From Pseudobdellovibrionaceae bacterium (GTDB lineage Bacteria; Bdellovibrionota; Bdellovibrionia; Bdellovibrionales; UBA1609), in NCBI GenBank assembly GCA_026712605.1, contig JAPORL010000217.1, positions 1 to 5,034 on the forward strand: a DNA stretch of 5,034 nt, given 5' to 3'. The stretch's first letter is position 1. The number at the start of each line of letters is the position of its first letter. The position numbers and the translations under genes were made by a program. A model generated the notes under the pieces. The model was not told the DNA's origin, searched no databases, and saw nothing but the letters and a program-made list of their open reading frames with translations. Below, piece by piece: positions 1-5,034 of this stretch.

Positions 1-61
1 ATGCATTCTAACAAAAAGCGATCTTCAGTCGCTATTGTGCCTCAAAGCCGAACTCGTTTTA
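1..61 (+). repeat. Dispersed palindromic repeat, copy 1 (truncated)
   Basis: Positions 1-55 are identical to 130-184, and the similarity ends shortly after the ACTCG/ACTCT step. The segment matches the core of the family seen at 3808-3962 (reverse complement) and 4947-5034: a CATGC-like start, a small AGCGA...TCGCT hairpin (stem 17-21 with 29-33), then CCGAACTCGTTTT. The right arm present in copy 2 (TAGCTTT...TTTTCACACAAAG) is missing; unrelated AT-rich sequence follows from about 62. The left side is cut by the window edge, so a left arm may exist outside. This is a partial or decayed copy. An open frame starting at position 1 is part of the repeat and has no visible ribosome binding site. 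Confidence 0.85.
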
Positions 62-92
62 ATCCTGATATTTACAAAATTTTAATCAAGAT

Positions 93-115
93 ACTATTAT
101 ATTAATTATAATAGT
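93..115. repeat. Short AT-rich inverted repeat between repeat copies 1 and 2
   Basis: ACTATTATA (93-101) is the perfect reverse complement of TATAATAGT (107-115), with a 5-nt TTAAT loop. The 9-bp stem has a single G:C pair and no T-run follows on either strand, so it is a poor intrinsic terminator. It sits in the 74-bp spacer between the two identical 55-nt repeats. It could be a chance AT palindrome or a remnant of another element. Confidence 0.4.
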
Positions 116-125
116 GTCCAAAACT

Positions 126-232
126 AAACATGCATTCTAACAAAAAGCGATCTTCAGTCGCTATTGTGCCTCAAAGCCGAACTCTTTTTTAGCTTTGTAT
201 CTTATAAGCTTTTCACACAAAGTTCAAAATCA
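126..232 (+). repeat. Dispersed palindromic repeat, copy 2 (core plus right arm)
   Basis: Positions 130-184 repeat copy 1 exactly. The sequence then continues into a right arm, 190-233, that matches 3921-3964 with only three differences over 44 nt (TAGCTTTKTATCTTAYAAGC, then TTTTCACACAAAGTTCAAAA). The core has the same orientation as copies 1 and 4 and the opposite orientation to copy 3. The left arm is lost or strongly diverged: only AAAACTAAACATGC (about 121-134) resembles the left boundary AAAACTCGGACATGC of copy 3. It lies about 40 nt beyond the ftsZ stop codon. It resembles a MITE-, REP- or BIME-like non-autonomous element. No transposase is in the window and no target-site duplication can be defined. 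Confidence 0.85.
142..162 (-). terminator. Possible weak intrinsic terminator for the ftsQAZ transcript
   Basis: Read on the minus strand, the core of repeat copy 2 gives a stem AGCGA / TCGCT around a 7-nt loop CTGAAGA, with the last stem base running into a 5-T tract (TCGCTTTTTG). It lies about 110 nt beyond the ftsZ stop codon in the direction of transcription. The stem is short (5 bp, 3 of them G:C), so termination would be weak. The call rests on position and hairpin-plus-T shape only. The same hairpin is at 13-33 in copy 1. Confidence 0.3.
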
Positions 233-271
233 ATTTAGATACAACAAGTTTTTCTTATGAATAAGAATTCT

Positions 272-1669
272 CTAATCGTTAGGATTTTTAACAGACATAT
301 CTTCATCAGAAAAATCAACAGAAGACTCAAAGGGTGAAGATAGTTTTTCTTCCATAGAGCTATCTGTCCAATCCATACTGATTTGATTATCTAATTGTCT
401 ATTTCCATCTATTATGTTTTGATTACTTTCATATTCTTTAGCTTTAGATAATAATATATCTCTAGCAGAAGCTATTTTTTTATTGTCACTCGCTGTATTA
501 ACTTTTTCAACAGATTCCTCTTTTAGATTAGCCTTTTTTGTAGCTTGAGATGTGTTAAAAAACTCGCTGTTTTCAGCTATCTCTGAAGTTTCAGATTCAA
601 GAAATCTCTTTTCATCTGAAGAAACATCTGAGCTTTGACAAATCGATTGATTAGTTTGTTCAAGAATATTTTTTACATCAGAAGATTTTTTTAATTCAGG
701 ATCGCCACCTATAAAACCTGTTGCAATAACTGTAACAGATAGCTTCCCAGCCATATTTTCATCAATTACAGTTCCGACTATAATATCAGCTGAGGGATCA
801 GCAAATTGAGTTAAAACTGAGCTGGCAGATTGAACTTCTGATAAAGATAAACTCGGATCAGAAGTGATATTCATTATCATACCTGTTGCCCCTTTGACAG
901 AAATACCTTCTAAAAGAGGTGAAGATATAGCAGACTGAATGGCCTTCTTAGCTCGATCTTCACCCTCGGCTATACCTCTTCCCATGATAGCCATTCCTTT
1001 ATTTTTCATTACTGTTTTTATATCTGCAAAATCTAAATTTATTAAACCTGGCACATTAACTAACTCAGCAATACCTTTAACGGCTTGAAGTAAAACTTCA
1101 TCTGTCATTTTAAAAGTTTCTAATAAAGGAGTGTCCTTTTCGGAAATTGTTAATAGCTTTTCATTGGGAATGACTATTAAAGTATCTACATAGCTTTTTA
1201 ATTCTTGAATACCTAGTTTAGCTTGTTTTTCTCTTTTTCGACCTTCAAATAAAAAAGGAGTTGTAACAATCCCTACAGTTAAAAGACCTAACTCATGCGC
1301 CGCTTGAGCAACAAAAGGCGCGCCACCTGTGCCTGTGCCTCCTCCCATACCTGCTGTAATAAAGACCATATCCGATCCTTTTAAAACCTTTACAATTTCT
1401 TCATAAGATTCTACTGCGGCTCTTCTTCCAATTTCAGGATTAGCCCCAGCTCCTAAACCTCTAGTTAATTTAGAGCCTATTTGAACTTTAATTTCAGCTG
1501 AAGAAGCCTCTAAAGCTTGGTGATCTGTATTAACCGCTATAAATTTAACACCCTGAATTCCTTGTGTAATCATATTCTGTATAGCATTATTACCTCCACC
1601 ACCAACACCAATGATTCTAATGTCTGCTTTATTTTTTTGGATTTTTGTATCCTCTTCCATGATAAACAT
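272..1669 (-). CDS. ftsZ: Cell division GTPase FtsZ
   Basis: FtsZ is the tubulin-like GTPase that polymerises at midcell into the ring organising septation. The 465-residue product has the N-terminal [10 protein letters not shown] nucleotide-binding loop (21-30), the tubulin signature GGGTGTG (109-115) in [18 protein letters not shown], and the synergy T7 loop NLDFAD (211-216), whose acidic residues D213 and D216 complete the active site of the next subunit. The globular core ends near TVIATGF (313-319). About 145 polar residues rich in S, E, K, D and N follow, longer than a minimal linker. The C-terminus, ending [11 protein letters not shown], lacks a recognisable conserved C-terminal peptide (D-I/V-P-x-F-L type) that normally binds FtsA. 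The ATG at 1669 is chosen because a strong GGGGAGG lies 4 nt upstream; the next ATG, three codons in, is 13 nt from it. It is the last gene of ftsQ-ftsA-ftsZ, 18 nt after ftsA. Identity is certain; the C-terminal tail is the odd part. Confidence 0.98.
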   Translation of the reverse strand: MFIMEEDTKIQKNKADIRIIGVGGGGNNAIQNMITQGIQGVKFIAVNTDHQALEASSAEIKVQIGSKLTRGLGAGANPEIGRRAAVESYEEIVKVLKGSDMVFITAGMGGGTGTGGAPFVAQAAHELGLLTVGIVTTPFLFEGRKREKQAKLGIQELKSYVDTLIVIPNEKLLTISEKDTPLLETFKMTDEVLLQAVKGIAELVNVPGLINLDFADIKTVMKNKGMAIMGRGIAEGEDRAKKAIQSAISSPLLEGISVKGATGMIMNITSDPSLSLSEVQSASSVLTQFADPSADIIVGTVIDENMAGKLSVTVIATGFIGGDPELKKSSDVKNILEQTNQSICQSSDVSSDEKRFLESETSEIAENSEFFNTSQATKKANLKEESVEKVNTASDNKKIASARDILLSKAKEYESNQNIIDGNRQLDNQISMDWTDSSMEEKLSSPFESSVDFSDEDMSVKNPND

Positions 1670-1673
1670 AAGT

Positions 1674-1680
1674 CCTCCCC
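1674..1680 (-). promoter_or_regulatory. Strong Shine-Dalgarno site of ftsZ
   Basis: Minus-strand GGGGAGG precedes the ATG at 1669 by 4 nt and lies in the 18-nt gap after the ftsA stop. It is the strongest ribosome binding site in the window: ftsA has only GGA five bases upstream, and ftsQ and murB have none that is clear. This fits the known need for more FtsZ than FtsA from a shared transcript (inference), and it fixes the start codon. Confidence 0.75.
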
Positions 1681-1687
1681 TTAGGTT

Positions 1688-2866
1688 TTAAAAAAGCTCC
1701 TTCAAAACAGACCATTTTGAAAAAGAGTTTTGTTTAGGATAATAAATTTTATTATCTAAATAAGCTTGTTGTAATAAAGTAAAACAATTCGTTGATTTAA
1801 AATTATCATAAGTATTTTGAGGAACACAAACAGGCTTTCCCAAATAAAATTCTGCCCAGTCAGTGAATCCTTTTATATAAGCAGTCTCTCCAGTAAAAAT
1901 AAAGCCAGAGGATATACTATCTAATAGTTGTTTTGATAATCTTAATTTAACTTCCTCTAAAATTTTTGACAAAGCTTGCTCTAAACTGCTGGAAAAAGCT
2001 TTACGCGAAATATACAGATTATCTTGAGAGGTTTCTAAAGGCTCTTCTCCTTGAGAATAAGTATTTAATAAAAACTCAGAAGAATTATGTTTTAAACTCT
2101 CTGCTAATTCAAAAGATAAATTAAATTGAGAACTTAAAAATTGAGTCAAATGATAAGCACCTATAGGTATAGAAAACATATCTTCTATTTTATGATTTAA
2201 ATAAACTATTCCTCTTGTACTATTATGTCCAATATCACACAGACAAATTCCATTCTTTTTTTGATCAAAGCTCGTTAAATTTTCTCCAAATGCCAATAGA
2301 GTATGAAAAAAAGCTTTAGGTTTATAACCTAAGTTTTTCAATACTTTATGAAGATCTTTACAATAAAGCTCTGGTGTACTGATTAAACGCACATCAGTTT
2401 CTAAACGCAAGCCTGTCAAACCTAAAGGATTCAAAACTTCTGGTTGAGAATCTACACTAAAGGCTTCTGGACGGCTATGAAGCTTTTTATGTTGATTCGG
2501 CAAAGAAATTGCGCATGCTGTATGAATAACTAAATCTATATCTTTTTTTGTTACTTCCTTATTAGGCAAAGCCACCATACCTTTTGAACGGAAAGAATGA
2601 AAAGGAGGACTAAAGCCCAGCCATAACTCTGAAAAAGAGCTCCTACAAAGTTCTTCAGCTGATGATAGAACTTCACTAAAGACTAGGCTTAAACTTTCAA
2701 AATCTGTTATACGAGACTCTTCTAAGCCCTGAGTTTGTTGTTCAGTATAAGCCAAAAGCTTAAATGGAAGCTGATCTGATTTTTTGAAAACAGCACAACG
2801 AGTAGCGTATGAGCCTAAATCCAAGCTAACTAAGAGACTATCGTCATTCAATTTAAAAAAAGCCAT
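1688..2866 (-). CDS. ftsA: Cell division protein FtsA (divergent actin-like membrane tether)
   Basis: FtsA is an actin-fold ATP-binding protein that anchors FtsZ filaments to the inner membrane and recruits later division proteins. The 392-residue product shows the phosphate-1 motif LDLGSYATR (15-23). The FtsA-specific 1C subdomain (about 80-165) follows, with LWLGFSPPFHSFRSKG, KDIDLVIHTA and the LNPLGLTGLRLE signature. Next are the phosphate-2 motif CDIGHNSTRG (210-219), an adenosine-type motif FTGETAYIKGF (324-334) and a terminal SKWSVLKELF (383-392) resembling the amphipathic membrane-targeting helix. Phosphate-2 is normally DIGGGTTD-like and the adenosine loop TGGGA-like, so two nucleotide-binding glycine clusters are altered here. 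Length is slightly below the usual 410-420 residues. The ATG at 2866 has GGA five bases upstream. It lies 34 nt after ftsQ and 18 nt before ftsZ, consistent with one operon. The family call rests on the 1C domain and the ftsZ neighbour; ATPase competence is uncertain. Confidence 0.94.
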   Translation of the reverse strand: MAFFKLNDDSLLVSLDLGSYATRCAVFKKSDQLPFKLLAYTEQQTQGLEESRITDFESLSLVFSEVLSSAEELCRSSFSELWLGFSPPFHSFRSKGMVALPNKEVTKKDIDLVIHTACAISLPNQHKKLHSRPEAFSVDSQPEVLNPLGLTGLRLETDVRLISTPELYCKDLHKVLKNLGYKPKAFFHTLLAFGENLTSFDQKKNGICLCDIGHNSTRGIVYLNHKIEDMFSIPIGAYHLTQFLSSQFNLSFELAESLKHNSSEFLLNTYSQGEEPLETSQDNLYISRKAFSSSLEQALSKILEEVKLRLSKQLLDSISSGFIFTGETAYIKGFTDWAEFYLGKPVCVPQNTYDNFKSTNCFTLLQQAYLDNKIYYPKQNSFSKWSVLKELF

Positions 2867-2900
2867 GTCATTCCAAAGTTGTTCTGTGATTATAATAATC

Positions 2901-3632
2901 TCAATTTATTTTTTTGACAATAATTTTTTTTTCCATACGTGCATCTATAAGCGCTTTTATTCGATTTTGCTTCCTAAGATAATTTATGACAAAATCAACA
3001 TTACTTATTTTCTTCAGTGAAGGAGATGTTTTTAACTCTAAAATGAAGTGATCTGAAACTAAGTAAAATAAAAAACTATCATTATTTTTATTATATAAAA
3101 TTTCAGATATATTTCTTACAGAAAAAGAACCTTCTTCTTTATTAAGTTTAGCTAAAATACTTATAGCTCTTTGTCTTAATTGTAAATTTTTTTCAAAAGC
3201 CTTTCCTATTAAAATCGGAAAGTTTAAGCTATCTTTGCCACCTTTTTTTTCTCCTATATGCCCCTCTTGTGAAACAGAATAAAAAAAATTATTTTGTTTT
3301 AATAACAATAAAAATGTAACTTTTTCTTTAAATAAAACTATTAAACGATTTGGAAATTTTCTTTGAACTTGAACTTCAGCCTCTAAATAAATGGATTTTA
3401 TTTTTTCAGCCAATTCTTTTAAATGAATGTCCCATAAATACTTTCCTTTATAATTGTTAAGGTAGGTTGAGATTTTTAAATAAGATTTCTTATATGAAAT
3501 TTGATTTTGGGTTTTTAAATCTGGTTTAAGCTCAATGGTTTTAATTTTAGAAAAAGAAAATAACAATAGAGTTGAAAAAATAATACAAATTACTGAAAAT
3601 GTTGTTATTAAAGTTTTTCTTAGTTTTTCCAT
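2901..3632 (-). CDS. ftsQ: Cell division protein FtsQ (FtsQ/DivIB family)
   Basis: FtsQ is a bitopic inner-membrane protein that joins early ring proteins to the FtsBL complex and the septal synthase FtsWI. The 243-residue product has a short basic N-terminus (MEKLRK), one transmembrane segment at about 8-28 (LITTFSVICIIFSTLLLFSF), and then a periplasmic part. A POTRA-like segment covers about 30-105, including the typical YLWDIHLKELAEKIKSI and VQVQRKFPNRLIVLFKEK (the 'V.R.wP..L.I...E' pattern). A C-terminal beta region ends with VDFVINYL and ALIDARMEKKIIVKK, matching the usual 'iDlR...vvvk' end. Sequence is highly divergent and Lys-rich, as is common in FtsQ, so the call also leans on the ftsA-ftsZ context. 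An in-frame stop lies 9 nt before the ATG at 3632, which fixes the start; no good Shine-Dalgarno is visible. The coding strand holds an A8 run (3243-3250) and an A9 run (2924-2932). Confidence 0.88.
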   Translation of the reverse strand: MEKLRKTLITTFSVICIIFSTLLLFSFSKIKTIELKPDLKTQNQISYKKSYLKISTYLNNYKGKYLWDIHLKELAEKIKSIYLEAEVQVQRKFPNRLIVLFKEKVTFLLLLKQNNFFYSVSQEGHIGEKKGGKDSLNFPILIGKAFEKNLQLRQRAISILAKLNKEEGSFSVRNISEILYNKNNDSFLFYLVSDHFILELKTSPSLKKISNVDFVINYLRKQNRIKALIDARMEKKIIVKKIN

Positions 3633-3674
3633 AGTGATTTATCTATTTCAATCTCAATTGCTCATTAAAACAAA

Positions 3675-3702
3675 ACTATAAAATGAATAGGATAACTTTA
3701 AA
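3675..3702 (-). promoter_or_regulatory. Candidate promoter for ftsQ-ftsA-ftsZ
   Basis: On the minus strand, TTTAAA (3697-3702; 4 of 6 to TTGACA) and TATAGT (3675-3680; 5 of 6 to TATAAT) are 16 nt apart. They would place the transcript start near 3668, about 35 nt before the ftsQ ATG. The region is so AT-rich that similar pairs occur by chance. The need for a promoter is firm because murB diverges, but this exact site is not. Confidence 0.35.
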
Positions 3703-3807
3703 TTTCCCTAAAAAAATAATAATTTTTATATTTTTAAATATCCCATTCAAGTCTATTAAAACAAAGCTTTTGAACAAATCAATAGCTATTTAACTGTTTT
3801 TTTCACA

Positions 3808-3962
3808 ATTTAAACTCGTATTTATCTAAAAGCTTGTAAGATAAAAAGCTAAAAACGAGTTCGGATTTGAACACATTGCGACCACAGGTCGCTTTGTGGC
3901 AAAACGCATGTCCGAGTTTTTAGCTTTTTATCTTACAAGCTTTTCACACAAAGTTCAAAATT
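3808..3962 (-). repeat. Dispersed palindromic repeat, copy 3 (most complete, long inverted arms)
   Basis: Arms 3828-3856 and 3916-3944 are perfect 29-nt reverse complements, from AAAAGCTTGTAAG inward. After a 4-nt bulge (GAGT, 3857-3860) a further 5 bp pair (TCGGA 3861-3865 with TCCGA 3911-3915). The core contains a hairpin GCGACC-ACA-GGTCGC (3878-3892). The right flank TTTTCACACAAAGTTCAAAA (3941-3960) also ends copy 2 and, as its reverse complement, begins copy 4. On the left only TTTAAACT (about 3810-3817) resembles it, so that end looks decayed. The core orientation is opposite to the other three copies. The form is that of a MITE-like element of about 150 bp. In RNA or single-stranded DNA it would fold into a long stem topped by a smaller hairpin. 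Confidence 0.9.
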
Positions 3963-3990
3963 AACAAGCTATTTCAAAAACTAAGTCTTC

Positions 3991-4019
3991 TTGAATACTT
4001 TTTAGAATAAAGATATAAA
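3991..4019 (+). promoter_or_regulatory. Candidate murB promoter
   Basis: TTGAAT (3991-3996; 4 of 6 to TTGACA) and TATAAA (4014-4019; 5 of 6 to TATAAT) are separated by 17 nt, the ideal spacing for a housekeeping sigma factor. Initiation would fall near 4026. This leaves only about a dozen bases before the ATG at 4039 and excludes the TTG at 4027 as a normally led start. The promoter begins about 30 nt after the right end of repeat copy 3. Confidence 0.45.
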
Positions 4020-4038
4020 GAATTGATTGTTAAAATAT

Positions 4039-4923
4039 ATGGAATTTATAAAAAATAAAAATTTAAAAGAAATGAGCTGGTGGAAAGCAGGAGGTCATGC
4101 TGAGTTATTTTGCCAACCTAAAACAGTTGAAGAATTAAAAAGAGCCTTGATTTGGGCAAAGGAAAATCAAAAACATTTTTCAGTTTTAGGAGGAGGTACA
4201 AATGTTTTAATTAGTGATAAAGGAATCAAAGGACTAGTTATTTCAACTTCAAAATTAAACTCCTGTTCTACAAAAAAAACAGAAAACAGCCTCTTAATTA
4301 CCTGTGGAGCTGGTTTACTTAAAGCTCAATTGATGAAAATTTTTAAAACTTATAAGCTATCTCCTGCCCTTTTTTTATCAGGGCTCCCAGGTGATGTCGG
4401 AGGAGGTGTCGTAATGAATGCAGGAGTCAATCGCTCTTTTAAACCTTCTGAGTTTTCTGAAATTGTAAAATCTTTTAAAGTCATGAATGCTGAATCTGAA
4501 AAAACTTATTTAAAAAAAGATATAAAATGGTCTTACCGTGAAAGCTTAGGTTGGGATAAATCCGTCATCTATGAGGTTGAATTTGAATGGCCTCTTATTG
4601 AAATAACAGATATCAATGATGAAATAAAAAAAGAATTGAAAAAACGAAGAGCCAGTCAACCTTTAGATAAAGCAAGCTGTGGATCTGTGTTTAAAAACCC
4701 CTACCCTCACTTTGCAGGAGAGGTAATAGAAAAGTCTGGATTAAAAGGCTTAAAACAAGGCTCTGCTCAAATATCTGAAAAGCATGCTAACTTTATTATA
4801 AATACAGGAAATGCTAAAACAATAGATATTCATAAACTCATTCAAATTATAAAAAAGAGAGTGTTTGAGAAATTTTCTATCCATTTAGAAACAGAAGTAC
4901 ACTATATGGGAGTTTGGGATTAA
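4039..4923 (+). CDS. murB: UDP-N-acetylenolpyruvoylglucosamine reductase MurB
   Basis: MurB is the cytoplasmic FAD enzyme that uses NADPH to reduce UDP-GlcNAc-enolpyruvate to UDP-N-acetylmuramate, the second committed step of peptidoglycan precursor synthesis. Counting from the ATG at 4039 (294 residues): the start WWKAGGHAELF (14-24) matches the family's 'T..r.GG.a'. The FAD-binding loop VLGGGTNVLIS is at 49-59 and GLPGDVGGGVVMNAG at 115-129. SYRES (165-169) carries the catalytic Arg167. RRASQPLDKASCGSVFKNP (203-221) contains the proton-donor Ser216. KHANFIINTGNA follows, and LETEV near the end holds the conserved Glu286. Length and spacing suggest the shorter, type II-like form. An in-frame TTG at 4027 would add four residues; ATG is preferred because family homology starts near residue 7-14 and the candidate promoter lies immediately upstream. 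No clear Shine-Dalgarno is visible for either. murB points away from ftsQ, whereas the two are usually co-oriented in dcw clusters. Confidence 0.96.
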   Translation: MEFIKNKNLKEMSWWKAGGHAELFCQPKTVEELKRALIWAKENQKHFSVLGGGTNVLISDKGIKGLVISTSKLNSCSTKKTENSLLITCGAGLLKAQLMKIFKTYKLSPALFLSGLPGDVGGGVVMNAGVNRSFKPSEFSEIVKSFKVMNAESEKTYLKKDIKWSYRESLGWDKSVIYEVEFEWPLIEITDINDEIKKELKKRRASQPLDKASCGSVFKNPYPHFAGEVIEKSGLKGLKQGSAQISEKHANFIINTGNAKTIDIHKLIQIIKKRVFEKFSIHLETEVHYMGVWD

Positions 4924-4946
4924 TAAAGCAACTTGGATCCGTCTCA

Positions 4947-5034
4947 TTTTGAAATTTGAGTGAAAAGTTTGTAAGATAGAAAGCTAAAAGCTCAGACATG
5001 CGGTTTGCCACAAAGCGACTTGCAGTCGCATTGT
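4947..5034 (+). repeat. Dispersed palindromic repeat, copy 4 (cut by window end)
   Basis: Over 88 nt this matches the reverse complement of copy 3 with about 11 differences: TTTTGAA-TTTG-GTGAAAAG, then GTAAGATA-AAAGCTAAAA, then ACATGCG-TTTGCCACAAA, then the core hairpin. The hairpin is GCGACT-TGC-AGTCGC (5015-5029 plus the inner T:A pair), extendable outward to CACAAAGCGAC against GTCGCATTGT with one A:A mismatch. The rest of the core and the right arm lie beyond the window. It begins about 24 nt after the murB stop codon, so it probably lies in the murB 3' untranslated region. Its orientation is opposite to copy 3. Confidence 0.88.

Larger units (their letters stand above)
3633..4026. other. 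Divergent ftsQ/murB intergenic region
   Basis: About 390 bp without a convincing gene separates the starts of ftsQ (minus) and murB (plus). From the ftsQ side it contains a very AT-rich stretch with a candidate minus-strand promoter (3675-3702), the most complete palindromic repeat (about 3808-3962), and a candidate plus-strand promoter (3991-4019). As the genes are divergent, both transcription units need a promoter here, or upstream of the repeat and reading through it. The repeat's near-symmetric hairpin would appear in any transcript crossing it from either side. A 27-codon minus-strand frame at 3826-3909 belongs to the repeat. Confidence 0.8.

Noticed and set aside
1..105. 34-codon open frame starting at base 1, and its 20-codon relative at 130
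   Set aside because: Both are simply the repeat core read in one frame. There is no ribosome binding site, and the second ends as soon as the copies diverge.
1..232. CRISPR array
   Set aside because: Only two identical 55-nt units occur. The spacing is 74 nt, the unit is longer than typical CRISPR repeats, diverged copies lie elsewhere in the window in both orientations, and no cas genes are present.
252..267. Palindrome TTCTTATGAATAAGAA just after the ftsZ stop, as a terminator
   Set aside because: The stem is 6-7 bp with one G:C pair and a 2-4 nt loop, and no T-run follows on the minus strand, so it is too weak to call.
2784..3020. 78-codon open frame on the plus strand
   Set aside because: It lies antisense across the start of ftsA and the end of ftsQ, both well supported. 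Its product is Ile/Phe/Tyr-rich with no recognisable domain, and AT-rich antisense frames of this length arise by chance.
3759..3790. Possible further decayed repeat arm (AAAGCTTTTGAACAAATCAAT)
   Set aside because: It resembles an arm end with the middle deleted, but the match is short and AT-rich, so chance cannot be excluded.
3808..3962. tRNA or riboswitch in the ftsQ/murB gap
   Set aside because: The long near-perfect palindrome has no cloverleaf or known aptamer motif, and related copies lie downstream of ftsZ and murB, so a cis-acting leader for one gene does not fit.

Overview
The window is AT-rich, with many long A/T runs. It carries the core of a bacterial division and cell-wall (dcw) gene cluster interleaved with several copies of a palindromic dispersed repeat. 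A membrane-anchored FtsQ, an FtsA, an FtsZ with a long linker and a stand-alone MurB are consistent with a Gram-negative bacterium. The murB/ftsQ/ftsA/ftsZ grouping recalls proteobacteria and Bdellovibrio-like bacteria. The low G+C, abundant poly-A tracts and divergent FtsA and FtsQ suggest a fast-evolving, possibly host-associated lineage. The lineage call is inference only.

Layout: positions 1-271 are non-coding and hold two copies of the repeat, one truncated and one with a complete right arm. Next, on the minus strand and transcribed right to left, come ftsQ (2901-3632), ftsA (1688-2866) and ftsZ (272-1669). Their gaps are only 34 and 18 nt, so they look like one operon. The divergent intergenic region 3633-4026 contains a candidate promoter for each direction and the best-preserved repeat copy, with 29-bp perfect inverted arms. 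murB follows on the plus strand (about 4039-4923). A fourth repeat copy starts at about 4947 and runs off the window at 5034.

Functionally, MurB completes UDP-N-acetylmuramate synthesis for peptidoglycan. FtsZ forms the cytokinetic ring, FtsA tethers it to the membrane, and FtsQ links the ring to the septal wall-synthesis machinery. In most dcw clusters murB and ftsQAZ are co-oriented. Here they are divergent, and each block lies between oppositely oriented repeat copies, which suggests a repeat-mediated inversion.

The genes themselves are ordinary dcw genes, and I see no new defence, mobile or metabolic system. The points most worth a second look are the repeat family (long inverted arms and a core hairpin with a compensatory base-pair change), the rearranged gene order, the FtsZ C-terminus without a recognisable conserved peptide, and the degenerate nucleotide-binding motifs of FtsA.
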